This document shows, one piece after another, positions 12,506-23,600 of a DNA stretch of 64,000 bases; position 1 is the first letter of the stretch; each line of letters begins with the position of its first letter. Source of the DNA: Vitrella brassicaformis (taxonomy: Eukaryota > Sar > Vitrellaceae); the NCBI GenBank assembly GCA_001179505.1, contig CDMY01000209.1:58660-122659 (forward strand). Reading direction: 5' to 3'. The translations under genes were made by a program, and so were the position numbers. The notes below the pieces were generated by a model. The model searched no databases, had not been told where the DNA came from, and was given only the letters and a program-made list of their open reading frames with translations.

Positions 12506-12609
12506 GGAGAGCATCCAGGTTATCGCGGATCTGCTCAAGTTGGAGGGGTGGTCAGTCAGTGAGTCACCCCTCCAGATTGAGCAGCTGCGTGACGACCTGG
12601 ATGCTCTCC
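12506..12609. repeat. Imperfect 45-bp inverted repeat with 14-nt loop at a gene's 3' end
   Basis: The left arm 12506-12550 and right arm 12565-12609 are inverted copies with a few mismatches, separated by gtcagtcagtgagt. The right arm is the last 15 codons of the minus-strand gene ending at 12564. The left arm read on the + strand still encodes the matching peptide ESIQVIADLLKLEG, closer to the copies at 25.5 and 26.8 kb than to its own neighbour. This is an inverted partial duplication of the terminal exon. Confidence 0.8.
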
Positions 12610-13482
12610 TCCTCCGCGTTGACGTCCCCCACATAAATCACTTTGCCCTTGCCCACCCTGGCGCACGCCACGCCCACCGGGCCCGGCTGTGCCGACTCAT
12701 CAGTCGACACATACATCCGATGCGCCTCAGGGACGTCCCTGCACACAGTAGAGGGCACGCCATGACACACACCGAGTTGCAGCCGCTTGACAGTGTGTGT
12801 GTGAATGTGTGTGTGTGTGCGTACTTGAGTGAGCAGCATTTGTTGTTGATGGCTTGGAGGGAGCATGACTGCGGTGCGTGGCTGGTCTTGTGGAAGGTGG
12901 TGCGCCCGTACGCAGTGAATTTCCACGACAAGTCGCACCTGCACTCACGCACATACGGCAACACACACATGCGTCCGCAAACTGCGTGCAGGTGATGGAC
13001 TGGTGTGTCTTATGTGTGTCTGACTTGCGCAGGAAGTCGTCAACGAACGGGACAGGTGCGCTCTGCGGCACCAGGACCGCCGTGGTGCCCTCGTCGGCCA
13101 CTATCGTGTGCAGACACTTGACCACTCCATCCACCTGACGGCGGACCTACATGCACAGGCAGACAGACAGGCAGACCGAGACAGTCAGACGTGCGCATGG
13201 CACATCACGTGTACCGCCCACATTGGGATCCTCCAGATCAAGGCCGCAGAAAGGGTCGAACACCATCGCCAGAACAACAGCAGACGGCTTCCTCCCTGCA
13301 CACACACCGCACCACATGCGCCTCTCTGTCTGTCTGTCTGCCTGTCTGCCTGTCTGTCTGTCTGTTCGGACCGCGGTGTGCGTGCGTACCCTGCTCTCCT
13401 CCTTCACGATGGTCCAGCCCGGGGCGACTTTCTCAGCACTCTTCGAGAAGAAGAAGCTGGGCGAGGAGTCGACAACGAGCAC
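12564..13482 (-). CDS. Unknown protein, family X copy A
   Basis: One of three related minus-strand genes (others at 25475-26546 and 26787-27892). Conserved exon blocks in order: VLVVDSSPSFFFSKSAEKV; PSAVVLAMVFDPFCGLDLEDP; KCLHTIVADEGTTAVLVPQ then FVDDFLRK; WKFTAYGRTTFHKTSHAPQS, ending NNKCCSLK; and a last exon AHRMYVSTDES...GKGKVIYVGDVNAEEESIQV. I do not recognise the family. The alternation of hydrophobic strands with IYVGDVNAE near the end suggests an alpha/beta domain; that is inference. The first intron's phase closes only if an unusual acceptor (gaag|ccg) is used, because this copy lacks part of exon 1 present in copy B. The gene may therefore be damaged. Start Met at 13482 is uncertain. 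Confidence 0.5.
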
Positions 13483-13564
13483 ATCAGGAGTGCTCGAGGG
13501 AGTCGCGGTCTACGCCCTTCATGGAGGAGAGCGATTTCACGGAATGTAGAGGCTGCGCGCTCGA

Positions 13565-13597
13565 GGGTGAAATAATAGGAAGTGACGGGTAGAAATG
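13565..13597 (+). repeat. Conserved 33-bp motif, copy 2
   Basis: Nearly identical to 12111-12143 and lying about 80 bp upstream of the first exon of family X copy A on the minus strand. Its position relative to copy A matches that of 27939-27960 relative to copy C, which is what a promoter element or shared 5' flank would show. Confidence 0.5.
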
Positions 13598-13670
13598 TTA
13601 CATTCACAACTGATGTTCTTGCTGTGCGCTGCATGCGGTATCCGGATGCTTTCCTGACATACTCACACAC

Positions 13671-13742
13671 TCATTTGCAGAAATGTTGGATCTCTGCAAC
13701 ACTCTGCAAATGCCTCAAGAGATCCAACATTTCTGCAAATGA
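13671..13742. repeat. Perfect 25-bp inverted repeat, 22-nt spacer
   Basis: Arms 13671-13695 (tcatttgcagaaatgttgga + tctct) and 13718-13742 are exact reverse complements. The homologous flank of copy C at about 28050-28100 has only the left part (tcatttgcag..atgttgga) running straight into gaggcagcc. Here about 27 extra bases, an inverted copy of the neighbouring sequence, are inserted. This looks like a local templated (fold-back) insertion. Confidence 0.8.
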
Positions 13743-14700
13743 GGCAGCCAGTATGCCCGCACAAGCACCCCAGACACGCACACGTCAGTGAAGGAAACAC
13801 CATCTCTGCCTGGCTGGCTCCGTCAAGTAGGTCATGGGTGCAAACGGCACCCACGCATTCACTGCCGTAGTCCCTCTCTGACCAGCCAAGGGCCCCCCAC
13901 CAAATGAGCTACGCACCTACCAGTTCAGCTACACACACAGCTGTCGAGCTACCGACCAGTACAGCCACCTAATCACAACACCAGAAATACGAACTTCGGG
14001 TAATGTGTGTGTGTATGGCTATGCGAAGCGCTGCACGCACACAATGGAGAGAGTCAGCACATTGCAATGAAAGCACTACCAAAAATAGGTCACACACGCA
14101 ATCCAGTCCAACCCGCACACACGGCATCCAACACATCGATGTCGCCATACACACACGCACACGCACACGCACACGCATTTGTAGAGAGTGTCCTTCTAGC
14201 GAATCCATTCCCAACCAACCAGCCAGCCCGCCTGATTATCCACCGACACCCTCTTGATCTCGTTCCCCGCCCCTATCACACATCGACACCTGAGATTGCG
14301 CTGAGCCCAGCTGGCCAGAGAGTGAGTTGACCTCGGCGAGTGACGCCTGTCTGCCTGTCTGCCGACTGAAAACACACACCGGTCCACTTGGGACGGCGCG
14401 GGTGCCATGACAACCTGATGCATAGATAGAGCATGATTCACTCACAGTGTAGCCATCGGGTGCAGTGTGTGTGTGTGCGTACCCTTCGCTCAACAAAGGG
14501 ATGGGATGGACGCCATCACTCACCAACCAACCACCAAACGAGAAAACACAAAAGACACAACAAGCGACCGACAGCCATCCACACGCGACCACGACAACAA
14601 GAAATGAGTTTCCTCCCTCTCCCCTCCCCCATCCATGAGCCCCCTGAGCGCAAAACAAGACGGCGGTTTGGCAGAAAAACAACGGCGAGAAAAGGCGACG
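13743..14700. other. Spacer; upstream flank shared with the 28-kb region, then CA-rich sequence
   Basis: The first about 65 bp (aggcagccagtatgcccgca..., through gaaggaaacaccatct) match 28094-28160, the 5' flank of family X copy C. The rest is CA/TG microsatellite-rich with no supported exon. Confidence 0.5.
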
Positions 14701-14766
14701 AGAACGGCGCATGACGACAGTGCCCGCCGGCCGACCGGCGCACCCCGCGTCAGTTGTTGCTCACAT

Positions 14767-14802
14767 GAGTGGAGGTCGGGATATCAGGTCCCGCCCCCAC
14801 TC
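14767..14802. other. Stem-loop, unit 1
   Basis: gagtgg-aggtcggga / tatcagg / tcccg...ccactc. The inner stem CGGGA:TCCCG is extended by about eight more pairs with one bulged T and one A-C mismatch. The outer pairs differ from unit 3 but still pair. Confidence 0.65.
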
Positions 14803-15074
14803 TGAGACAGCCACACACTGCCCACTGGGAGGCCAGACGACCGGCCGACACAAAGGAAACCAACACAAAGGAAGCCGCGACCGACCGACAGCCATCCAGA
14901 CCGACGCAGCCAAACCAACTTGACAGGCACACAACACACCAGCCCACCACACACACAGACACGCAGATGACAGGTGAACGGACAGTGTGACTGAAACGGC
15001 GCAAAAGGAGACGCATGGCGGTGTTGGCTCGGCTGGGCGGCACATCCCCAAGTTCACGCACTGACGACACACAA

Positions 15075-15101
15075 GGGGGTCGGGATATCAGGTCCCGCCC
15101 C
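15075..15101. other. Stem-loop, unit 2
   Basis: Same inner stem and loop as unit 1, with GGGG:CCCC as the outer stem across the bulged T. The outer stem is shorter than in the other units. Confidence 0.6.
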
Positions 15102-15440
15102 AAGCAGTGACCGCCACACACGCGCCCCTGGAGAGGCCGGCCAGACGAAACGAACGAAAAGAAAACAGTGGTCGACAGCCATCCAGACTCACGCAGCCAC
15201 ACCAACGCAGACACACCGATCGTCGAGAGGTAAAACAACAAATCGACTAACACACTCGACTCCAAAACAGCGCGAGATCTACAGCCACCCCCCACACAAA
15301 GAAAAACGACAGAATATCCTCCCATGTGTTCCCTCTCTCCCATTCCCTCTCTCCCATAAATGAACCCCACGTGGTGAGTTCCCCGGCGACACCGACACCG
15401 GCTGGCCGGCACATCCCCAGTTCACGCGGTGACGGCAGAT

Positions 15441-15475
15441 GCGTGGAGGTCGGGATATCAGGTCCCGCTCCACGC
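15441..15475. other. Stem-loop, unit 3
   Basis: Outer stem GCGTGGA:TCCACGC is perfect, with the same inner CGGGA:TCCCG stem and TATCAGG loop. Relative to unit 1 (GAGTGG:CCACTC) one outer A-T pair has become C-G, a compensatory change. Confidence 0.65.
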
Positions 15476-15779
15476 ACTGCCGAACACCAACGCGCCCACG
15501 GAGAGGCCCGACAGCCAACCGACGGACAGGAACAAAGACGTGACTGGAAAAGAAAGAAACAAACGACCCCAACACGACAGCGACTCGACAACAAACGCAA
15601 CCAAGGAGAAGAAGACGACGGCGATTCGACGACGAAAATAAAAGGGAACCCTGCGAGTGAGCGGCAAGAGACCAAAGGGATGAGCAGGTCTCCCCCTTAA
15701 GCTGTGCTGTGCTGTGCCGCAGACCTACCGCTGGTGAGTGAGTGAGTGGCTTTGCGTCGGCCATCGACTGGCCTGTACT

Positions 15780-16290
15780 GTACTGGTGGTGTCTGGCAGG
15801 TGCTCGATGGACGCCTTAAGCGCACCGTCCTGCTCGTGGTGGTCCTTAAGAGCGCGACACAGTCATAGGGCGCCCATGCGGCTGAGGGCTGCTATGCCGG
15901 TGTCCATCGGCCGCTATGCCGGTGTCCATCTTGCCTATGTCGCCGCCGGCTGTGAGGAAGGCGTGGAGGTCGACAAGCGTCGAGGGGTGGGCCACGCCAA
16001 TGGCATCACACAGCACAGTGCGGTCGTCGCTGAGAGTCGCCAGCACGCCACTCGGAGGAGGCAAACTCTGACCCTCACCCTGCAGACAGAGAGGATACAT
16101 GCTGTGTGGTGGCCACGTGCTTGCAAGCAGATTTGTTTGCTTACGTGTTGGAAGAAGGGCACGATGGCCAGAAGGTCGGCTCGCTGTGAGGCCTTACGGC
16201 AACGATGTACTCAGTCCACTCGTCCTTGCTGGCAAACGTCCTTCCCCATCTCAGCTTCCGCCGACCCGTCAGCCACACCGTCAGTGAGGG
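15780..16290 (-). pseudogene. Degenerate coding remnant, unknown protein
   Basis: Minus-strand coding-like segments follow one another: SKDEWTEYIVA (about 16230), then after an intron LPPPSGVLATLSDD with VLCDAIGVAHP (about 16050), DLHAFLTAGGDI (about 15960), MDTGIAALSRMGAL (about 15890), and RALKDHHEQDGALKASIEHL (about 15830). The last pieces are interrupted by a 22-bp tandem duplication (15891-15930), which is not a multiple of three, and by an in-frame TGA just after GAL. The protein family is not recognised. Calling it a pseudogene is inference from these two lesions. Confidence 0.4.
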
Positions 16291-16645
16291 CTAGTTGAGC
16301 AGACAAAGCGACTCTGCATGGCAAACAAGCAGACCATCACACGCCTCACAGGTGCTTGTGCCTGCCTCGCCCAGCGACCCACTCACCCGCTCGCTGACGC
16401 AGCAGGATCTGGGCGCCGATTCTCGACAATCGGCTTGTTAATCGGAGGCTTCAGCGGTAGAGCTGCCAGTACTGTCTGCCGGAGGGCGACTCAACCATAC
16501 TCGACCCGCCAGGTGGTACATGTTAGCAGGGACCAGCGGCGGTCTGCCGCCGAGCTGGGGTTTGCCGACGTCCGCCGGGCACAACGGAAGCACAAACACC
16601 GACTTTAAGCCGGGTGGCTCCTCCCTGGCGCCTCGCGAACCCCCG

Positions 16646-18552
16646 TCACCCGCCGCAGAGGAGCGCCGACCCGACCATCCTCACGACTACAGCCAGGTCG
16701 AACGAATGGCTCATTCTGGCTCGGTCGAGCCACCCCCTGCTCGCCCCTGCCGCCGTCTGCTGCTGCTGCTGCTGTTCCCTCTGTCGCATGAAGCTCAGGA
16801 ACGCCTGATGGTCCTTGGATGGGAGTGATGGTGATACGAGGGAGAGGGAGGTGGTGGGCAGGGGCATCTCAGTCGCCAGCGGTTGGTTCGGTTGGTTGTC
16901 AGTTGCGCGTTCGCCTGAGTCAAATTCCTCCATGATGTCCGCGTACGTGGCCGGGTCGGGCAGGCGGGAATGCCCACGGCATCGGCCAGCCGGTCGCGAT
17001 CCGACGCCCCCATGGCAAAGGCACCACGCAAACCTGACAGACAGTGACATCATTGCACACAAACAGATGGGGATAGAGTGAAATGGCCCACCATAACGCA
17101 TGTGCATGTGCATGTGGTTGTGGTGCGGTTTGGTGGTGTTTGTTCACCTAGCTTAGCGACGCGTCTCGGCGGTCCCCTCTTCTGCTGTGCGCAGCGCGCC
17201 GCCTCCTCCTTGACGGATGCGAAGAAGGCAGCCTTCTTGTTGCTCATGTAGATGCCCGGGTAGAGGGAGTCGTTGTCCGCTGGTGTGAGGGCCCTGACTC
17301 GGTCAGTGACCCGCCGCCGCAAGTCCTTCATGAGGTCAAGGTTGGCACGGTGCAGTCGCATCTGAAGCGGCTGCTCCTCATCCTCACACTCACTCCCGTC
17401 CGACTGCTCGCCGTGCTGGTGGGGATGGTGGGGGGCATCGCCGGGCTCCGCGTTGACCGTCCGCTTCATCCGTCCCTGACTTTCGGTGGTGTGGCTCGCC
17501 ACGCCAGCCTCGTCCATGGCATCCTCGACATGGTCATCCGCCCCGCCCCCCACCCCCTCCCACTTGGCCCAGTCCACCTGCTGCAGAATGGCGTCCACTT
17601 GTCCTCTGGGCAGTGGGTGCAGCGACCACTCAGCGGCCTTGGCGTTGCGCTTGTCCACCGCGCACTCGACGGCCGCCCTGAGGGAGGGGAAATCCGCACA
17701 CACCACCTCCTCTCTCGGCTGGCCCTCCTGCTGGCGGAACCCCACCATGATCGTCTCTATGGCCGTCGGCGGTGCAGCGTGGGTGGTGCTGGGCACGGCA
17801 GAGAGGCCGAGGGGTGCCTCGGGCGGCAGGAGTGACCTGAGCTGCTCGATGAACGACACCTTCATGCGGCGGCTGTGGGTGTGTGGGACGGGGGCGGGGG
17901 GCTCATTGTTCTGCCGTCTCTTGCGTCGTTTGGGTGCGGTGTCGAGGGTCTCGTAATTGCTCCAGTCCTCTGTGTCGAGGACGTGGTCGGCCTGGTCGAT
18001 GGGGATGGCCGCGAGGCCCAGTCTGGCTGCGCTGTTGCGGACCTTGATTGCCTCGCGATAGGCCTCCTTCATGGGCCACTGGGAGGTGTGGAAGTCCTTG
18101 ATGTTGACGTACTCGCCCTGGATCTTGTTGAAGCACACGCGGACCTTGGCCCACGGGTCCCTCCTGGTCGGCCGCCACGGGCAGACGCCCAGAGGCTGAC
18201 GGTCGGGGATCAGCGCACGCAGACGCAGAGTGAGCGGGAAAGCGCTGGTCGGGTCGGGCTCGCCATTGGCTGCGCTCTGGTTGGAGCTGCTGGCGTGCCG
18301 TGACTCGGACAGGCCGTCAGGGACTGTCGGTGACGGGTGCGGGGGGGCCTTGGCGTCCATGTCCCTGGCCTCGGCCTTGCTCCCGCCCATGGCAGAGGGG
18401 ATGATTGGCTTTTCCTTCAGCTCGTGCGTCGCTTTATCCCCCCTCTCGACAGTGGGGAGGGGGCCCAGTGCACCGTTTTGTGGTGTGGGCGGCGGAGGAG
18501 GGGCTGATGGTCTGGGCGGTAGGGCGCCTGATTTGTCCGCCTGACGGGGCAT
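16646..18552 (-). CDS. AP2-like DNA-binding domain protein (putative)
   Basis: A large exon (18552-17148) and a second exon from 17033 are joined in phase. The N terminus is Pro-rich. Near residues 125-190, PLGVCPWRP...PWAKVRVCF...KEAYREAIKVRNSAARLGL follows the spacing of an AP2/ERF domain (GV, W.ARV, EA..A). A second weaker copy begins at PLGLSAVPSTTH and runs to the VECAVDKRNAKAAEW segment. AP2 domains bind DNA and are the main transcription-factor class in apicomplexans and relatives; a nuclear regulator is inferred. The second exon starts in the frame GLRGAFAMGASDRDRLADAV, but after about 25 residues the better coding signal (DPATYADIMEEFDSGE, later a Q-run) is in another frame. So the 3' end, 16646 or 16795, is unresolved. 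The second exon contains a Gln-codon microsatellite. Confidence 0.55.
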
Positions 18553-19445
18553 CGTCGGCCGTTGGTGAAACGAATCTGCAGCAAACAAGAGGAAAAGGCA
18601 AATAGACAGGATCCATGCAATGCATCCATGTGCTCTTGGTGTGTGGTATCTCGCGTACCCGCTGATCTCACTGCCGACCGACCGCCGTGCCACCGGCGAT
18701 CGCTCGACACACCAACACCCCACACCACACACACATCCACCCCACTTCACGCACTACGAAGGCGAAAAAAGACGACCAGCAGTCAGACAGACAGACGTAC
18801 AGAAAGACGTACAGAAAGACATTCAGCAGGGCTGGCCACACACACGGGTCGCCACAGGCACCATGAGACCACCACAACCGCGCGTGAGCTCTCGTGTGTG
18901 TAGGTGTGTCGGTTGGGGTACAGAGTGAGCACATCGGCTGAAATCTCTCTCAGATGGGTGGCGTGTGTGTGCGGTCAATGTGTCCATCGCTCTCGACTGA
19001 CTCGAACAAGAACCCCCCCCACACTCACACATACACATACATCACACAGGCGCCACTCGGCACGCAATCTCATAAGACGGATGAAGAGGCAGCCACCCGC
19101 ACTCTTCACATGGCAGTCATGCCCCGCAGCCTCCCCCCCTCTCTGCCTGTCTGTGTGTGTGTGTGTGTGTGTGATGGGTCAACATGGGCAAGTTATGCCC
19201 AGCAGCGTCCTCCTGGCTACAGGGATGGACTTCGACCAAGTCGTCACAGAGAGAGGGGCAGGCAATCCGTTGGTTACAACGGCCATATCTATTGGCAGTG
19301 CCTGCCAGACACACCCACCCACCCACGCAGACACATACCCACCCAGACGCTACGAGACCGTACCATCAGTCAGACTAGGGGGGGCGGCTTGGCGGGGGAC
19401 GTTCGCGGTTAGACACGCGCTCGTCAGCCCCAGCCAGCCAGCCCA
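18553..19445. other. Spacer, microsatellite-rich; no gene seen
   Basis: About 890 bp between the start of the AP2-like gene (-) and the stop of the J-domain gene (-). CA and GT tracts dominate. A possible 5' UTR intron acceptor (ctgcag) lies just upstream of 18552. Confidence 0.45.
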
Positions 19446-20492
19446 CTAATGGCGCGCACCCATACAACGGTCGACGAGCCACTGGCAGAGCCAGCAGCCC
19501 GACCTCACGCCCTTCTTGTCCTCCCTCGTCCTGCCCTTCTTGGCCTCGCCCTTCTTGACCGCCGGGCTCTTCGTGGTGGGCGTTGGTTTGGTGGATGACG
19601 GCTGTGAGGGGGCCTTCTCGTCCTCTCTCGCTGCGCCTCGCCTGCTGCTGCTGCTGCTGCTGCTGGGAGCGGTGGAGGCAGCAGTGGGCGTGTCGGTGTC
19701 CTCCTTCTTGGCGCCCCTGCTGGTGTTGGCGATGTGCTTGGTGTGCCGTGCCTTGTCGGCCGTCAGTTTCTCTTCAATGTACGCCGCCACGGCAGGCCCC
19801 ATCTTCTTGGCCACCGCCGCCTCCGCCGCCCTCTGCTTGGCCCACCTCTCCCTCAGCTTGGCCAGATTCGCGTCGTGAGCCTTGTTTGCCGCCGCAACGC
19901 CCCGCTGGATCTCCTCAATCTGCACGAGTGAGGGAGCAGATAGATGGGCAGAGGTAAGGCAGTAAAGTCCCTGTTTGTATTCGTTGGCAGGTTGGTCACC
20001 CACCCGGACGTAGATCTTGGCCAACTCAGCAGGGGTGAACAGGTGCTCGTTGCCCTGAGAGACAGACAAACAGACAGACAGACAGACACACAACAAACAC
20101 GCAGAGAGTGTGTCGCACTCACAGCAGAGCAGAGAGAGGACATATCATGAAATATGCTGTGAGTGCGCAGCTTACCCCAAGTTGCACTTCCTCATACGGA
20201 GGAGGAAACCCCTCACTGCTATGGAGGCGGCAGATGTCGTAGGCCTCCTGCAGCCGCTGAAACGCCTCGACAGAGCCGCCCTTGTCTGGGTGGCACCTCT
20301 ACACACACACGCACACAGCACAGCATGCCAGCATGCCGCATGCATGCATCAAATGAGCCCTCCCCTTTGGTCAATGCGCTGGCGTACCAACGAGAGCTCC
20401 TTGTAACGCGCTCTTATGTCATCAGAAGTGGCAGAGCTACAGAGGCCGAGGGTCCTAAGTGCGTCATCAATGCACGACAAACTCTGCATCAT
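19446..20492 (-). CDS. J-domain (DnaJ-like) protein with C-terminal Lys/Ser-rich tail
   Basis: The N terminus DALRTLGLCSSATSDDIRARYKELSLV is followed after an intron by RCHPDKGGSVEAFQRLQEAYD, a full J domain with the HPD motif that stimulates Hsp70 ATPase. Later exons encode FTPAELAKIYVRVG and a charged helix (EIQRGVAAANKAHDANLAKLRERWAKQ), then a Ser/Lys-rich tail containing a run of Ser. No Gly/Phe or zinc-finger region follows the J domain, so it is a type III J protein. An alternative start at 20588 would add 32 residues and leave only 43 bp to the divergent kinase-like gene; I prefer 20492. The client and compartment are unknown. Confidence 0.8.
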
Positions 20493-20631
20493 GCTGGCGG
20501 TGCGCTTCTGCCTGTTTCTTCCGGCGGTGGTGGTTAAGGGTAAGATTGTTCCGTCTATTGCTTTGAGGGCCGCAGGGCGCTGCGCCAATTGCGCTGCGCT
20601 GCGCAGCTGCGCGTGATTCCGCCCCGCAGCA

Positions 20632-23600
20632 ATGTTTCAACAGAATGCGATAGTGTCGTCTTCGGGGTCGGATGTCTTGACGATCAGCGACTCTGACGGG
20701 ACGGATCATGAGTTTCGCATCACAGAGACCATACGGGTGAGTGCACAGACAAACATCTGCAGGCAGGCAGGCAGGCAGGCAGGCAGGCGAGCAAGCAAAC
20801 ATGTCTCGGATCTCGCGTGTGGTTGTGATGTATATAGAATAGAGGAGGTATCCGACACCAGGCTATCTGGACCAGGACCAAGAAACTCGTGACCAAGACC
20901 AAGGAACTCGTGACCAAGACCATTGGCAAGGAACTCGTGACACTAAGCGAATGGGCCACGGCGGACAAAGATGCGGCCTTGGTGAAGGAGGGAGGGAGGG
21001 AGGGAGGGAGGCAAGTGCTGCTGTACAGCCATGCAACCAAATGTTTGGTGTTCTTCTGCAGCGGTTGCTCTCGCGCTTGAGCATGTTGGAGAACGGTACC
21101 AGGAATGTAGTCAACATCAGACACATATTCATGAAGCATGGCGTACCCACCCACGCCGTCATGGAACGGACGACCCCATGGTACGGCTGGCTTCGCTGCG
21201 TGCGTGTGCGGTGCCCTTTCTCACGTCAGGGACGTTGTGTGGGTGCGTGTGTGGGTGCGTCTTTGGACAGGTTGAGTCTTCCATCGAAGAAATTCATTTC
21301 AGATGTGCGAGTGGTCGCCAACATCGTCGGGCCAGTTGTGGACGTCGCTGTCGAAATGGATACCCTGTGAGCAGGCAGAATGGGCATCCATTCTACCCAT
21401 CTGGCATGCGGATTCGGTTGTTTCGCAGGGGAGTGGTGCATCCTGAGATCTGTGTGGAGAACCTTTCGCTGGCCAAGGTTGGCTCGCGCGCAGTCGCGAA
21501 GCTCGCTGGACTCGAGAATGTCCAGGAGAGCCCGATGTAAGACGAGACAACAGACACACGCCGACAGACACTACAGCAGCCTGTCGGTGGGTCTGTGGCT
21601 GCCTGCAGCAAGGCGACCAGTTGCACGTGCCTCTACGCATCACCCGAAGAGCTCTCTGGCAGGCTGGTCACTCCGGCCATTCACATATGGCGAATGGGTA
21701 AGCAAATCAGACAGCACATGCCATTGGCATCCGTCCATCAAGCATGACCTTCTGTCCGTTCGTGTGGTCAGGGCATCTCACGGTCGAGCTCTTCAAGTCC
21801 AAGCCTCTGTTCGACGGCATGAGTCTCGCGGTGGGTGACACACTGACCCACACATACATTCCATCACGCCACTCGAGCTGCATGGATGTCATTCGCGTCC
21901 TTTCAGGATGTCATGGATCTGCTGCAAGAGCCGGAGATGTTGGCCGACTACATCCGAGAAGCCATGCAGGAGCTGTGTAGCGACAAGTCCGACCTGGGCG
22001 ATGGTGGCGTCGTGGCGTCTGTCGTCAGCTGGATGCAGGTCCAACCTCAGGATCGCCCGAAGGCGGCATCGGTAAGTAAGACGAAGGAGGGCGGGCACAC
22101 ACACCCACTCGTCACCCGTTCTGTCTGTCTGTCTGTCTGTATGTCTGTATGTCTGTATGTATGTCGTAGGTGAAGGAGAGCTGTCCGTGGCTGAAGAAGC
22201 ACTACTTCGATATCAGTCCGACGGCATCAGCCTCGACCGCCCTCGACACACTCATGTTCGGCGCCCACGAAGGAGCCCCCCCCCGCCAGCTCGACGTTGC
22301 CCAAGCAGATGCCCCCTGGCGCTGCCCGCGTCGACGACGTCGCACGCCGCCCCCCACCCACGCCTGCCGATGACCCTTCACCCGCCAGCCACCTAGTGCC
22401 GTCCCCATGCCCCAAGACCGTCGCCACCCAAGACGGGTCATCCCCAGCCCCAAAGCACCCCTCTCGCACGCCCCTCCATGGCCTTGCGGGCTCCTCTGCG
22501 AGCCGCCCTCTGCTGCCCAAGGTGGCGCCGCGGCCACAGAAGGGCACTGAGAGTGTCCGGAAGGAGCGGGGGGAGATATGGGATTTCTCGAGGGAGAAGG
22601 CCGAGAGCGACCGACAGGATCGCCTGGCGCGCGACACACAGGAGCGTCTGGCCCGCCACCACCCCAGCGGCCCTCACAAGCACCCGCCCGCATCAAAGCA
22701 CCACTGGCAGCACAGAAAGGACCGCGACGACCCATCCTACCACGGACACTATGGGCTCAAAGAGCGGCCGCGCACCAAGGTGGTGGACACGAGGGGCCCA
22801 TTCGACGACTCCCAGGGACGGGGCAAGGAGTGCGAGAGGGGGTCGCGTCGGACTCTGCAGCCGGCCGCAGGGACAGTGGAGCCGCGGCGGCAGGCGCTAC
22901 TCAGACAGCAACTGAGGGCCACTCATGGCGATGGTCAGTGAGGGAGGGAGTGGGCCGGGCAGATGGCATGCAGCTGCATATGTGGATGTGAGTGTTGTGT
23001 GTGACAGGCAATGTAGAGGATCGTACTCGTCTTAGCCGATCAGCAGATGTGTTGCCGGGCGACCCCGTCTCAACACAGACGGGCGCCAAACTCAACGTCG
23101 CAGGTAGGTGGCTATTGATTGGGGTGCGGATGCAGCTGCCCTCTCTCTCATCTCTCCCCCTCTGTGTGTGTTGCAGGTGTGTCTAGTCGTCCATCCAAGC
23201 AGAGCGCTGCTACGACGCGCCAAGAGGAGCTGGCTGGGAGAGAATCGGCGCGCACCCGAAAGGAGAAAACCACTCTGACTAGGTGAGAGAGAGATCGCTA
23301 CTGCGGCGCGCTCTCATGTGAGTCGATCACATTCCTGGCCTCTCTGCCCTGCCTTTGTGTTGCAGGTCGGGCAGTAGCGGATCTTCAGCAGCCAAAGCCA
23401 CCCACACATCCAAGCGCGCAGCAGGGCTCACCACCAGCCACCGCAAGAATGGCGCGGCGTCGGCAGAGCCGGCTACCATCAGCACTGGTGGTGATGTGCG
23501 TGCCATAGCGCAAGCAACCCTGACTTGTGCGGCCGGAATCTACCGCGGCTATATGGAGGAGGTGCGCGCTGCCGCTCAGGATCGATCCGAGCCGTTCCCT

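Larger units (their letters stand above)
14725..15640. repeat. Three diverged tandem units of about 310-370 bp with a conserved stem-loop
   Basis: The core gtcgggatatcaggtcccgc occurs at about 14773, 15079 and 15449. Around it each unit repeats, in order, a GGC-CACCCC...GTTCACGC-like block, the stem-loop, a GGAG(A)GGCC-AGACGA block, and (units 1 and 2) a GACAGCCATCCAGAC block. Reading frames across it on the minus strand (for example 14750-15412) change register between units and look non-coding. It could be a tandem array of a structured RNA or a regulatory satellite; no known RNA family is recognised. Confidence 0.7.

Noticed and set aside
13320-13372. Regular short repeats that could suggest a CRISPR-like array
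   Set aside because: They are continuous TGTC/TGCC microsatellites without unique spacers, in a eukaryotic intron.
14236-15764. Several minus-strand frames across the tandem repeat
   Set aside because: They change frame between repeat units and have Val/Cys/Ser-biased composition; better explained by the non-coding repeat.
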